A DNA stretch of 64,000 nucleotides from Bacteroidales bacterium. GTDB taxonomy: Bacteria > Bacteroidota > Bacteroidia > Bacteroidales > P3. Position numbers and translations under genes: made by a program. Position 1 is the first letter of the stretch. Every line of letters begins with the position of its first letter. Below the pieces are notes generated by a model that was given only the letters and a program-made list of their open reading frames with translations, ran no database searches and was not told the DNA's origin. Of the stretch, positions 18,254 to 28,849 are shown piece after piece. The stretch lies in the NCBI GenBank assembly GCA_028708845.1, contig JAQVXZ010000004.1, positions 1 through 64,000 of the forward strand, read 5' to 3'.

Positions 18254-18613
18254 ATGAGTATATATGTGTTAATAGGAATTATGGTGTTTGCGTTGATATC
18301 CAAAAGATTATTTTCGTCTTTGGGTAAACAAATAACCGATTCTACGCAACCGATATTAGATGAAAAGAAGAAGAAAAGTATTTTTGAAGAGATTTTCGGA
18401 GAGTTTTACAGTGATGTAGAAAACCAAAATATAGTTAAAAAAGATATCGATCCGGTTAAGGAGAAAAGTAAACCGGCAAAAATTATTAAGAATAAAATAA
18501 TAGAAGATAAACAAAATAGTTTCGAAATAAAGGAAGAAGATGAATTTGATTTAAGAAAGGCAGTTATTTACTCTACAATATTAAATAACCCTTTCATTGA
18601 TAAAAGTATATAG
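18254..18613 (+). CDS. hypothetical single-pass membrane protein
   Basis: 119 residues: one N-terminal hydrophobic helix (about 2-20), then a highly charged Lys/Glu-rich tail with no recognisable domain. Probably anchored in the inner membrane with a cytoplasmic tail. It is the first gene of the presumed operon leading into the TonB-dependent receptor; the gap to the receptor is 44 bp. Function unknown. Confidence 0.7.
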   Translation: MSIYVLIGIMVFALISKRLFSSLGKQITDSTQPILDEKKKKSIFEEIFGEFYSDVENQNIVKKDIDPVKEKSKPAKIIKNKIIEDKQNSFEIKEEDEFDLRKAVIYSTILNNPFIDKSI

Positions 18614-18657
18614 ATATGAAATTTCATTCTTTACATAAATAATATAAAAAAAGAAAT

Positions 18658-21600
18658 ATGTTGAGAAAATTATTCTTTACTCTAGGTTTGTTTTTAACAA
18701 CCAGTTTAATTTTGTACTCACAAGGAACTTTGACGGGTACAATTACCGATTCTAAAACAGGCGAACCGATGCCGTTCGTAAATGTTATTGTTGAACAAGG
18801 AGGTCAACAAAAAGGAGGCGCTCAAACAGATTTGGATGGTAACTACCAAATTAAACCTTTGAATGCTGGAAATTATGATGTAATTGCAACCTTTGTAGGA
18901 TACAAAAAAGCAATGAAAACAGGTGTTCGTGTAACAGCGACAGGTTATTCACCAGGGGGAAGTCTTGCCTTAGAGCCTTCTTCTACAGCAATTGATGAAG
19001 TCGTTATTACAGACTATGTCGTTCCACTTCTTGAGTCAGGAACTGCAGAGACAGGAAAGCGTATCACCAATGAAGATATCGATAAGATGGCTGCAAACAC
19101 TGTTGATGCAATTATTGCAACAGTGGGTGGTATTTCTGACGTTGATGGAGGTGCTGGAACTGCTCGTGGAGAGTCTGGAATGGTTACCTATGTTAATGGT
19201 GTTGCAAAAAAAGGAAGCGTAAATCTTCCAAAAGCTGCAATTGCTGAGATTCAAGTTATTCTTGGAGGGACTCCTGCTCGTTATGGAGAATCTATCGGAG
19301 GAACAACAAACATTACACTAAGACCACCAGAAAACAAATTTACTGGTATGCTTAGATACCAAACCTCAGAACCTTTAGATACAAGAGGACTACATAGAGT
19401 TGAATACTATTTGTCAGGACCAATGTATAAGAAGAAAACATCTGATGGAATAGAAAAAAGTATTATTGGATTCCGTTTATCTGGATCTAATGGGTATAGT
19501 CAAGATGGTAATAGTAGACCTAAAGACAATTATTATTATATGCTAAAAGAGAATAAACAAAATTTTCTTGATGCAAACCCTTTAACATTTGACCCATCAA
19601 CTGGAGCTGTATACAATACTGCTTCATTCTTAAGATTAGATGATTTTGAACAAGTGGGAAGAAAACCTAATATGTGGAGTAACTCTGTTTATTTAGAGGG
19701 AGGTCTAGATATTCGTTTTAGCGATAATAGTATCCTTCAAATTAATGGAGAATATGTAAATAGAATAGGTAGAGATGCTGGTTATAGTTCAATGTTGCTT
19801 AACAATGCTAATAACTCAGAATCTAAAGGTAATAGCTTCCAAATTATGGCAGACTTTACCCAAAAATTCTCTTCACCATCTGAAACTTCTAAAATTAAGA
19901 ATATTATCTTTAATATGAATGGTGCTTATGAGAGATCATTTAGTGAAACTCAAAGCAAGAATCATGGAGATGATTTATTCAAATATGGTTATGTAGGAAC
20001 TTTTAATACACATAAGAGAAATACATATGCATTAACAAGAATGGAAATAGGTGGAGTAATGCAAGATGTTATGGAACATAATGGATGGTTAGACTACCAA
20101 GTAGACTATACGCCATCAGATGCAAATCCAGGTCTTGCAAGATACACTTGGCAGCTTTATAACGACCCAAGCTTCTCATCAATTAGATCTTCTTTAGTAA
20201 ATTATGACTATCTTCGTTCATACTTAGGTCTAACTAATGGTGATAGACCTGGAAGTATTTATCAAATGTTCCCAAGTTCATTCTCATGGGAAAATGCTGG
20301 AGTACCAACAGGAGGATATTCAAAATCTGAATCTCAAAACGTTTACATTTCAGCTAAAGTTTCTGCCGATATAGGTAAACACGCACTTGAATTTGGATTC
20401 CAATATGACCAAACTACATCACGTGCATACTCACTATCTGCTTCTTCTTTATGGACAATTATGAAGCAAGAAGCTAACTCACATATATTATATCGTGATT
20501 TAGAAAACCCAATAATCGATAATTCAGGTTCTATTCCATACATTACTTATAATAGATCTTATGACCAAGCAAGTCAAACTTATTTTGACAGAGCTTTAAG
20601 AGAAAAATTAGGTTTAAGAGTTGATGGAACAGAATTTATAGATATTGATAGCTATGACCCTTCAACCTTCTCATTAGATATGTTCTCAGCTGACGAATTA
20701 TTTAATAATGGTGGAAACAGGTCAATAGTTTCTTATTATGGTTACGACCATAGAGGAAATGCAGTTAAAGGAAAACAAAACCTTCAAAACTTTTTCTCAG
20801 ATCCAACTAATAGATCATTAGGTGCATGGCAACCTATTTATATGGCTGGATATTTTCAAGACCAATTCTTCTTTAAAGATTTAATTTTCAATATTGGATT
20901 CCGTGTTGATAGATTCGATGGAAACCAAATGGGATTGAAAGATAACTACTTATTATATTCTGCATATACAGCAGGAGAATTAGAAATTCCAAATCGTCCT
21001 TCAAGTATTGGTGACGACTATGTAGTATATGTAAATACATTAAGTGGCAACACAACAACTAGTGATGCAAGCAAGGATGGATTTATTAGAGGATACAGAA
21101 ACGGTAACACTTGGTATAATGCAAATGGTGAAATTGTTTCAAATCCAACTGATATATCAGGATCATCTGGTCAACCTCTTCCATTTAGAAAAGGGAAATT
21201 AAATGATACTGGACTTCCTTATCAAATTTCTACTGACGCTTTCGAGGACTATAAACCACAAGTAATTGTTATGCCACGTATAGCTTTCTCATTCCCAGTG
21301 AGTGATAAATCTGAGTTCAAGGCATCTTATGATATGATTGCTCGTCGTCCTCAAAGTTATTGGAGAGCTAACTATGTTGATTATCTATTTATGGAAAGAC
21401 AATCAGGTAGTACTCTAACAAATCCAAACTTAAAGCCTGAGAAAATTACTAACTATGAATTAGGATTTACTCAAGTTTTATCAAGATCTTCAGTATTAAT
21501 TATGTCTGCATACTATAAAGAAACAAGAGACCTAATTGCTCTAGTTCAATATGTAGGAGCTGACCCAACATCATTATATTATTCATTCGGGAACCAAGAC

Positions 21601-22335
21601 TTTAGAACAACAAAAGGACTTACAGTTACATACGAATTAAAAAGATCAAGTAATTTACGTGTTAACGCAAACTACACATTGCAATATGCTGAAGGAACAA
21701 CAGGTTTACCTCAGTCAACAATAGTTTCTTTAATTCAAGCTGGTTATCCAAACATTAAAATGTTATATCCAATTGGTGATGATAGACGTCATGAGTTTAA
21801 ATTACAATTAGACTTCCGTTATCAAGGTGGAGATAAATACAATGGACCAACTTCTAAAAGAATCGTTACTGATCAATCTGGAGAAGAACGTGTGAAAATT
21901 ACTAAATGGTTACAAAACTTCGGCGTTAACTTAACTGGAGTAGCTCAATCAGGAAGACCTTACACTAAATATTTCAGCAACACACAAAGATCAATAGTTG
22001 GTAGTTTCAATGGAGCAAGACTTCCTTGGATATTCAGAATTGACCTTAATATCGATAAATCTTTTGATATTAAAGTTGGGAAGAAGATGACCCAATTAAA
22101 TCTTTTTGCAAGAATAAATAATGTATTAAATATTAAAAATATTGCTAGTGTGTTTGGAGTAACTGGTGACCCAGACGATAATGGTTACCTAACAGACCCA
22201 GAAACACAAACAATTATTGCGAACCAATTAGATCCAAATTCTTTCAGAGATTATTATTCAATGTATCTAAACAATGTTGAATATAACTATCAAAGACCAA
22301 GAATGGTATATTTAGGAGTAGCTTATACATTTTAA
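18658..22335 (+). CDS. TonB-dependent receptor with N-terminal carboxypeptidase-regulatory-like domain
   Basis: A 1225-residue outer-membrane protein. A signal peptide (1 to about 22, ending YSQ) precedes a CarboxypepD_reg-like beta-sandwich (GTLTGTITDSKTGEPMPFVNV to about 105) and a plug domain (about 115-225, with ARYGESIGGTTNITLRPP near 205-220). A long 22-strand-type barrel ends with a terminal aromatic residue (YLGVAYTF). No SusD partner gene follows. Instead it is followed by a very large T9SS cargo and a PorV-like protein, so this is not a classic SusCD pair. The ligand is unknown. Confidence 0.92.
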   Translation: MLRKLFFTLGLFLTTSLILYSQGTLTGTITDSKTGEPMPFVNVIVEQGGQQKGGAQTDLDGNYQIKPLNAGNYDVIATFVGYKKAMKTGVRVTATGYSPGGSLALEPSSTAIDEVVITDYVVPLLESGTAETGKRITNEDIDKMAANTVDAIIATVGGISDVDGGAGTARGESGMVTYVNGVAKKGSVNLPKAAIAEIQVILGGTPARYGESIGGTTNITLRPPENKFTGMLRYQTSEPLDTRGLHRVEYYLSGPMYKKKTSDGIEKSIIGFRLSGSNGYSQDGNSRPKDNYYYMLKENKQNFLDANPLTFDPSTGAVYNTASFLRLDDFEQVGRKPNMWSNSVYLEGGLDIRFSDNSILQINGEYVNRIGRDAGYSSMLLNNANNSESKGNSFQIMADFTQKFSSPSETSKIKNIIFNMNGAYERSFSETQSKNHGDDLFKYGYVGTFNTHKRNTYALTRMEIGGVMQDVMEHNGWLDYQVDYTPSDANPGLARYTWQLYNDPSFSSIRSSLVNYDYLRSYLGLTNGDRPGSIYQMFPSSFSWENAGVPTGGYSKSESQNVYISAKVSADIGKHALEFGFQYDQTTSRAYSLSASSLWTIMKQEANSHILYRDLENPIIDNSGSIPYITYNRSYDQASQTYFDRALREKLGLRVDGTEFIDIDSYDPSTFSLDMFSADELFNNGGNRSIVSYYGYDHRGNAVKGKQNLQNFFSDPTNRSLGAWQPIYMAGYFQDQFFFKDLIFNIGFRVDRFDGNQMGLKDNYLLYSAYTAGELEIPNRPSSIGDDYVVYVNTLSGNTTTSDASKDGFIRGYRNGNTWYNANGEIVSNPTDISGSSGQPLPFRKGKLNDTGLPYQISTDAFEDYKPQVIVMPRIAFSFPVSDKSEFKASYDMIARRPQSYWRANYVDYLFMERQSGSTLTNPNLKPEKITNYELGFTQVLSRSSVLIMSAYYKETRDLIALVQYVGADPTSLYYSFGNQDFRTTKGLTVTYELKRSSNLRVNANYTLQYAEGTTGLPQSTIVSLIQAGYPNIKMLYPIGDDRRHEFKLQLDFRYQGGDKYNGPTSKRIVTDQSGEERVKITKWLQNFGVNLTGVAQSGRPYTKYFSNTQRSIVGSFNGARLPWIFRIDLNIDKSFDIKVGKKMTQLNLFARINNVLNIKNIASVFGVTGDPDDNGYLTDPETQTIIANQLDPNSFRDYYSMYLNNVEYNYQRPRMVYLGVAYTF

Positions 22336-22365
22336 TTAATAGATTAGATAGAAAATTATTGAAAG

Positions 22366-25300
22366 ATGAAACAAATATTTAAAATAACAACGTTAGTTTT
22401 AATCTACCTTAGTTTGCAAAGCCCTGTTTTTGCAAGAGAATATCAAGGTCCGATTAAAAAATCTGCAACGTCGACTACCAAAGATGCTACTGCTGGTGTT
22501 GAAAGATGTAGAAGAGCTCAAGGTTCAGCTGAATTAAGTATAAATAATGTTAGAGCACGTATTAACACTGGTGGTAATATGTGGTTTGATGGAAACACAG
22601 CAAGATACTATGTACCGAAAGATGGTACTAGTACTGCGATGTTCTGTGCTGCATTATGGATTGGTGGACAAGACGAAAATAAACAATTAAGAGTAGCTGC
22701 ATTACGTTTTGGACAAAATGGAGACGATTTCTGGCCTGGTCCATTAACAGTTGACAAAAATGCTGCTGTTAACAAATCAGTTTGTGAAAAATGGGATAAA
22801 CACTTCCGTATCACTAAAGCTGAAGTTGAAGCATTCGTAGCAGGATGTCAAAAAAATGCTCAAGGACAAATCATTGGAGGTCCAACTGATCAAAGTTTAA
22901 TTACCGAGGCAATTAGAACTTGGCCAGCACATCCAGAAAACTATGCTGAGTTAAACCAAACCAAATACCTAGCTCCTTTTAAGGACGTTGATGGTGATGG
23001 TATTTATAACTATGCAGCAGGAGATTATCCTTACTATGACTTTAATGGAGATCTTTGTCCAGTTGTTGCAAAACAAAGTGGTCAAAAATATAATCCAATA
23101 AGAACCATGGAAGACTCAATAGGAACAGGTGGACAACCAGTTCACGGAGGAATCTTAGTTGACCAAGTACTTAAAGGAGATGAAACTCTTTGGTGGGTAT
23201 TTAACGATAAAGGAAACTCACACACTGAATCACAATCTGCAAATCCAATTGGTTTAGAAATTCGTGCACAAGCTTTTGCTTTTAGTATGAATGACGAAAT
23301 CAATAATATGACTTTCTATTCTTATGAAATTATCAACCGTTCTACATTTACTCTTCAAAACACTTACTTTAGCCAATGGGTTGATCCTGACTTAGGTTAT
23401 GCTCATGATGATTTTGTTGGTTGTGATGTTAAGAGAGGTTTAGGATATTGTTATAATGGAAATGCAACCGATGGCCCAGGAACTGGAGCATATCCAGGAA
23501 ACCCTCCTGCAATTGGTATTGACTTCTTCCAAGGACCTTATTTAGACCCAGATGGAATAGATAATCCTAAAGTTTATATTGACTTAGTTAAAAACGGACC
23601 ACACTCAGCTTGGTTAAAAGAAGATCAATATCAAAAAAGAGATGATAATAACGATTTCATCCTTGATGGAAGCGGAAATAAAATATTAGATACATTAAAA
23701 GTAACTGCAGATGCTGAAAGATTTGTTGATTACTGGTATAATGTAAACGATAAAATAACTAACGGAGCAAATATAAACGGAGTTAACTTCGGAAATGGTA
23801 TTATTGATGACGAACGTTTTGGTATGAGAAGATTTGTTTATTATGAAAATAGTGGACATACAACCAAAGGTGAGCCAGATAAAGCTACAGACTATTATAA
23901 CTACCTTAGAGGAATGTGGAAAACAGGAGTTACTATGACCTTTGGTGGTGATGGTACTTCAGGAACTATTCCTTGTGACTTTATGTTTCCTGGAACAACT
24001 GATATTTGGAATTGGGGAACTAAAGGTATTATTCCTAACATTACTGACACTAGAGGATGGACTGAAGAGTCTTCAAACAACGCTTCAGGTGACAGACGTT
24101 TTATGCAATCAGCAGGGCCTTTCGAACTTAAGCCAGGTGCTATTAACTATATTACTGTAGGTATCCCATTTGCTCAAGCAGCATCAGGAGGTCCTTATGC
24201 ATCAGTAACCTTATTAAGACAAATTGACGATAAATGTCAAGCATTATTTGATAATTGTTTTAACCTATTAGAAGGACCAGATGCTCCAGACTTAACAATT
24301 AAAGAATTAGATAGAGAATTAATTTTATTCTTAACTAATGATTCACCAGCATCAAACAACAGAAATGAATCATTTAACAAGATTGATATTTCAATCCCTG
24401 TTAAGTATGAAGATGTATTTAAGGTAAGCGAAATTCGTCTTGACCAAAATAATGATCCTTATATTTATACTTTTGATAGTATTAGAAGTACTACATACTA
24501 TGATCAATATTATAAATTTGAAGGATATCAAATCTTCCAGTTAAGAGATAATAAAGTATCGGTATCTGATATCTACGATGAGGACAAGGCTAGACTTGTA
24601 GGTCAATGTGATATTAGAAACTTTGATACACTGCAAAATAATCAGCCAATTGCTAAGCTTGTTAATTATTACAAAGATGATAATATTGGCGACTTAGTTC
24701 CTAAGGTAATGGTTGCTGGTTTAAATAAAGGAATCCAACATACATTCAAGATTACAGAAGACAAGTTTGCTACTACAAACGATAAGACTCTTGTAAATAA
24801 TAAGAAATACTATTATGTTGCTATTGCATATGCTCATAATAATTACAAACAATTTAGTTCAACAGACCCAACTAAGTTTGACGGACAAAAAATTACTTAT
24901 TTAGCAAGTAGGAAAACTGGTTTAGGTAGAAGTATTACACCAACAACTGCAATTCCTCATAATGTTGTTCCAGAACAAAATGGTACATTAGTACAATCCA
25001 CTTATGGAACATGTCCTGAAATTACAAGAATTGAAGGACACGGTAACGGAGGAATGGTTCTTAATTTCAAGCAAGAAACAGTAGAAAAAATAATGGGTAA
25101 GGCAAACGAAGAACCTTCAGGTTTGTCATATGTTACAGATTTAAAATATGAACAAGATTTTGGTCCATTAAATATTAAAGTTATCGACCCTATCAAATTA
25201 CGTCCAGGTAAATTTATTATTAAAATTATACCTTCTGATACTTCAACCAACCTAATGTTTGGAAAATGGAAATTACAAAATGCTGATACTACCCTACCAT

Positions 25301-27168
25301 TATATACTTTAAAGGTTGATGGAGTTTCAAAGGATGTATTTTCTATAACATCAGATAGAATCATTAGAGATATCAACGAGCAAGTTGTTTTCCCATTAGG
25401 TTTGTCTATATCACTTACTAATCCTCAGCAAACAGCTACTCCTTTATACATTGGAAATGATTTGTATATTAAGCAAAGAAGAGTATTTGGTGGAGATTTA
25501 AGTGAAGGAACAGACTTATTCTCATCAGTTGTTGCAAAGGATCCAAATAAAACATGGTTATTTGGAGTTGCTGACAATGATGGTAGTGACTATACTAACT
25601 GGATTAAGTCTGGTGGAAAAACTGCATCAGAATCTATAGTTAGAGGTTTTCCAACCTTAACAGATGCTTCTCTAGAAGATGTTCTAGCTTATTTAACTCA
25701 GGATTATTATTATGCTGTTGGTAAACTAGTTTGGAACCCATCTGATGGCAAGAATGACACTATTTTTACAAATTTCCCAATTGATAAAAATCAAGACTAC
25801 GAAGAATTTGGTAATGGCTGGTGGGCACCATATAGACTAACATCTGTTTATACTAATTACTCAGGTGAAATAATTCCTCACCCTGGATTCTCATACTATC
25901 ATTTTGGAACAGCAGCAGAACCTGCTCCTATAACAAAATATAGAATGGACCCAGCATTCCTTTACTCTACAGCATCAAATGATATGAACAATCTTGCATC
26001 AGTAGATATTGTTTTCACAAGCGATAAAACAAAATGGACAAGATGCCCTGTTATTGAAATGGGAGATGATATAAATCAAACACAAGGAAAAGCAAAACGT
26101 TTCCAAATAAGAAGACATCCATCTGTTGATAAGAATGGTCAGCCATTAGGTGACGGAACTCAAGGATGGGGATGGTTCCCTGGTTATGCAATCAATCTTG
26201 AAACAGGTCAAAGGTTAAATATGATGTTTGGAGAAAACTCACAATTAGGAGAAAACAAACCTGGAAACGGAAGAGACCTAATTTGGAATCCAACTTCAAC
26301 TTCTTTTGGAGCTAATGGAGAGCCTGTATTTGGAGGAATGCATTACATATATGTATTAGGAGCTTCACAATATACACTCTTTACACCTAACGGACTTGAA
26401 CCTAATAAAGAAAAGAGAATTGTAAACCCACCTTCTTATAACGATCTTAACGCTCAAGGAGACAAAGATATGGGAACATGGGCTTATAATAAACTCAAAA
26501 AACTAGAATTAATAACTCTTACAAACACTACTCCATATAACGATTACAAAAATGATAATCTAACAGAAGCTATGGAAGTATTTGGTTCTGTAATGTGGGT
26601 TGGTATGCCACTTGCAACAGCATTCGATCAAAATCGTTTAGCTGAAATCCCAACTGATGTAAAAGTATCACTAAGAGTACGTCAACCATATAAGAAGAAT
26701 TATATCAGCAACATAAATGGAGCTGCTATATCTCCTCAGAACGACAACTACCCTATGTATGAATTTACAATAACTAATGATATTGCAACTACAGTTGGTA
26801 ATCTTGAATTAGCTAAATCTGAATTAGATCAAGTATCTGTTGTTCCTAATCCTTATTTTGCAGCTTCAACATATGAAGGAGACCAAGTTGAAAACCTTGT
26901 AAAGATTTGTAACTTGCCACCTGATTGCTATGTAACTATCTATTCAGTTGATGGAACTGTTATTAGAAAATTACGTGGACCATCTAGAAGCCTAGTTTCA
27001 GGAACAGGTTCAGCACTAACATCAATAGATTGGGATTTAAAGAATCATAAAGGATTACCAATCTCAGGAGGTGCGTACTTGATACATATTAAAGCTGATG
27101 GTGTTGGTGAGAAGATAATTAAATGGTTTGGCGCTTTACGTCCAACTGACTTAAACTCATTCCAATAA
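22366..27168 (+). CDS. large secreted protein with T9SS type A-like C-terminal sorting domain
   Basis: 1600 residues with a signal peptide (1 to about 23, ending VFA). A Ca2+-binding-like segment KDVDGDGIYNYAAGDYP is at about 206-222 followed by DFNGD. Middle regions are long and rich in Asn/Asp/Tyr without a family I can name. The last 85 residues (SVVPNPYFAAS, then ITIYSVDG-like and SGGAYLIHIKADG elements) have the architecture of a T9SS type A sorting domain. It is 30 bp after the TonB-dependent receptor and 41 bp before a PorV-family gene. It is probably exported through T9SS and kept at the surface. Confidence 0.85.
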   Translation: MKQIFKITTLVLIYLSLQSPVFAREYQGPIKKSATSTTKDATAGVERCRRAQGSAELSINNVRARINTGGNMWFDGNTARYYVPKDGTSTAMFCAALWIGGQDENKQLRVAALRFGQNGDDFWPGPLTVDKNAAVNKSVCEKWDKHFRITKAEVEAFVAGCQKNAQGQIIGGPTDQSLITEAIRTWPAHPENYAELNQTKYLAPFKDVDGDGIYNYAAGDYPYYDFNGDLCPVVAKQSGQKYNPIRTMEDSIGTGGQPVHGGILVDQVLKGDETLWWVFNDKGNSHTESQSANPIGLEIRAQAFAFSMNDEINNMTFYSYEIINRSTFTLQNTYFSQWVDPDLGYAHDDFVGCDVKRGLGYCYNGNATDGPGTGAYPGNPPAIGIDFFQGPYLDPDGIDNPKVYIDLVKNGPHSAWLKEDQYQKRDDNNDFILDGSGNKILDTLKVTADAERFVDYWYNVNDKITNGANINGVNFGNGIIDDERFGMRRFVYYENSGHTTKGEPDKATDYYNYLRGMWKTGVTMTFGGDGTSGTIPCDFMFPGTTDIWNWGTKGIIPNITDTRGWTEESSNNASGDRRFMQSAGPFELKPGAINYITVGIPFAQAASGGPYASVTLLRQIDDKCQALFDNCFNLLEGPDAPDLTIKELDRELILFLTNDSPASNNRNESFNKIDISIPVKYEDVFKVSEIRLDQNNDPYIYTFDSIRSTTYYDQYYKFEGYQIFQLRDNKVSVSDIYDEDKARLVGQCDIRNFDTLQNNQPIAKLVNYYKDDNIGDLVPKVMVAGLNKGIQHTFKITEDKFATTNDKTLVNNKKYYYVAIAYAHNNYKQFSSTDPTKFDGQKITYLASRKTGLGRSITPTTAIPHNVVPEQNGTLVQSTYGTCPEITRIEGHGNGGMVLNFKQETVEKIMGKANEEPSGLSYVTDLKYEQDFGPLNIKVIDPIKLRPGKFIIKIIPSDTSTNLMFGKWKLQNADTTLPLYTLKVDGVSKDVFSITSDRIIRDINEQVVFPLGLSISLTNPQQTATPLYIGNDLYIKQRRVFGGDLSEGTDLFSSVVAKDPNKTWLFGVADNDGSDYTNWIKSGGKTASESIVRGFPTLTDASLEDVLAYLTQDYYYAVGKLVWNPSDGKNDTIFTNFPIDKNQDYEEFGNGWWAPYRLTSVYTNYSGEIIPHPGFSYYHFGTAAEPAPITKYRMDPAFLYSTASNDMNNLASVDIVFTSDKTKWTRCPVIEMGDDINQTQGKAKRFQIRRHPSVDKNGQPLGDGTQGWGWFPGYAINLETGQRLNMMFGENSQLGENKPGNGRDLIWNPTSTSFGANGEPVFGGMHYIYVLGASQYTLFTPNGLEPNKEKRIVNPPSYNDLNAQGDKDMGTWAYNKLKKLELITLTNTTPYNDYKNDNLTEAMEVFGSVMWVGMPLATAFDQNRLAEIPTDVKVSLRVRQPYKKNYISNINGAAISPQNDNYPMYEFTITNDIATTVGNLELAKSELDQVSVVPNPYFAASTYEGDQVENLVKICNLPPDCYVTIYSVDGTVIRKLRGPSRSLVSGTGSALTSIDWDLKNHKGLPISGGAYLIHIKADGVGEKIIKWFGALRPTDLNSFQ

Positions 27169-27209
27169 TATTAACCAGCAAAGATTGAAATATTTTAAAT
27201 AAGATAGAT

Positions 27210-28289
27210 ATGAAAGATATATATAGAATATTTGCTTTTATCACGTTAGGAATTTTACTATTCTCCAACTTGAATCTAAAAGCAGGGAACGATGACAGAA
27301 GAGGGACTGCTGGTGCAGGATCTCTTTTGATAAACCCTTGGGCTAAAAGTGCTGGTTGGGGCGGTGTGAACACTGCTTGCGGTACAGGTATAGACGCACT
27401 TTTTTCTAACGTTGCAGGTTTAGGACGTATTTCAGGAACTGAGGCTAACTTTTCTTACAACAATTGGTTAGACAACTCAGGAGTTGGAGTTAGTTCATTT
27501 GGTATTGGACAAAGTCTTGGAGACTACGGAGTTCTTGGAATTTCTGTTACTTCAATGGGTTTTGGACTTATTGATAGAACTGCAGTAAATAGTCCGGAGT
27601 TCAATAATGGAACTTTTTCAATTTCTAATATGAATATTGGAGTTTCATTTGCAAAAGCTTTCTCAACCTCAATATATGGGGGAGCAACTGTTAAGGTTGT
27701 AAATGAAGGTATAGATAACGTTACAGCAACAGGAGTAGCAATTGATGCAGGTATCCAATATGTAACAGGTGAAAATTACGAAATCAAATTCGGTATAACT
27801 CTAAAAAACTGGGGACCAGCAATGAGTTATAGTGGAGACGGTTTGTCTACTGTTGCAGACTTTTACGGACGTCAAATGTCTTTGGAACAACGTTCTCAAA
27901 GTTTTGAAATCCCTTCAAGTTTAAATATTGGAGCATCTTATGACTTCCTATTCTCTGAAAACAAACACAGATTAACAACTGCATTAAACTTTGCATCAAT
28001 GGCATTCTCAAAAGACCAGTACACATTAGGTCTTGAGTATTCATTCGCAAAGATATTTATGCTACGCTCTTCATACACATATGAAGACGCTATAACAACT
28101 AGTGTTTACGATGTTGATGCAGGTGCAACAACTCTTTATTCAGGTTTTGCTGCTGGAGCTTCAATTGTTGCTCCAATACAAAAATCTAAAAACGACAAAA
28201 ACGGAGTTAACTTATCAATTGATTACGCTTATAGATTGACCAAGATTGGAGGAGGAATCCACACTGTAGGTCTGGTGATTTCGTTGTAA
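27210..28289 (+). CDS. PorV/PorQ-family outer-membrane barrel
   Basis: 359 residues with a signal peptide (1 to about 25) and a beta-barrel of the PorV/PorQ family: the AGAGSLLINPWAKSAGWGGVNTA segment near 32-54 and the LFSNVAGLGRISGTE segment near 65-80 are typical. PorV-like proteins shuttle or dock T9SS cargo on the outer membrane. Its place directly after a large T9SS cargo suggests that it serves that protein. It is the last gene of the transcript, before a strong terminator. The family assignment is fairly secure; the link to the upstream cargo is inference. Confidence 0.85.
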   Translation: MKDIYRIFAFITLGILLFSNLNLKAGNDDRRGTAGAGSLLINPWAKSAGWGGVNTACGTGIDALFSNVAGLGRISGTEANFSYNNWLDNSGVGVSSFGIGQSLGDYGVLGISVTSMGFGLIDRTAVNSPEFNNGTFSISNMNIGVSFAKAFSTSIYGGATVKVVNEGIDNVTATGVAIDAGIQYVTGENYEIKFGITLKNWGPAMSYSGDGLSTVADFYGRQMSLEQRSQSFEIPSSLNIGASYDFLFSENKHRLTTALNFASMAFSKDQYTLGLEYSFAKIFMLRSSYTYEDAITTSVYDVDAGATTLYSGFAAGASIVAPIQKSKNDKNGVNLSIDYAYRLTKIGGGIHTVGLVISL

Positions 28290-28312
28290 TATAAACACTT
28301 AATTTAATAAAT

Positions 28313-28351
28313 GAATCGAAGACCTTTCATTAAGGGTCTTCGATTCTTTTT
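28313..28351 (+). terminator. intrinsic terminator of the 18.2-28.3 kb operon
   Basis: GAATCGAAGACC at 28313-28324 pairs perfectly with GGTCTTCGATTC at 28335-28346, followed by five T. Confidence 0.88.
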
Positions 28352-28371
28352 AATTCATAATACAATTAATT

Positions 28372-28848
28372 ATGTCAAAAATTAAATATTATTCGGAAGA
28401 GGGTCTAGAAAAGCTAAAGCAAGAGCTTCAAAACCTTATCGCAATTGAGCGTCCGGCAATCTCTGCAGCAATTGCCGAGGCAAGAGACAAGGGAGACTTA
28501 TCTGAGAACGCTGAATATGATGCAGCAAAAGATGCTCAAGGACACTTAGAGGCAAAGATTTCTAAGCTTCAAACCCTAATTTCAAACGCTCGCCTACTTG
28601 ATGAAAGTAAGATAGACACATCAAAAGTCTTACTTCTTTCTAAGGTGGAGTTTGTTAACCTTGCTACCAAGAAGTCACAGGTATATGAAATAGTACCAGA
28701 AAGCGAAGCAAACCTTAGAGAAGGAAAGATTTCTGTAACCTCACCAATTGCAAAAGGAATGCTAGGCAAGAAAGAAGGAGAAATAGCAGAGGTTGAAGTT
28801 CCAGCAGGGATTTTGAAACTACAAATAATCAAAATAACAAGAGATTAG
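28372..28848 (+). CDS. greA: transcription elongation factor GreA
   Basis: 158 residues, the same length as E. coli GreA. The N-terminal coiled coil carries the acidic tip motif (ARDKGDLSENAEYDAAKDAQ, about residues 37-56), and the C-terminal FKBP-like domain ends with the SPIAKGMLGKKEGEIAEVEVP pattern. It rescues backtracked RNA polymerase by stimulating transcript cleavage. It is followed after 1 bp by a HIT protein gene, as in many Bacteroidota. Confidence 0.97.
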   Translation: MSKIKYYSEEGLEKLKQELQNLIAIERPAISAAIAEARDKGDLSENAEYDAAKDAQGHLEAKISKLQTLISNARLLDESKIDTSKVLLLSKVEFVNLATKKSQVYEIVPESEANLREGKISVTSPIAKGMLGKKEGEIAEVEVPAGILKLQIIKITRD

Positions 28849-28849
28849 T

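Noticed and set aside
25002-25376. 124-residue minus-strand open frame inside the 1600-residue gene
   Set aside because: Shadow frame of the long coding region, without promoter or recognisable domain.
22366-27168. SusD-like partner of the upstream TonB-dependent receptor
   Set aside because: Length (1600 residues), absence of a lipobox and of SusD TPR-type segments, and the T9SS-like end rule this out.
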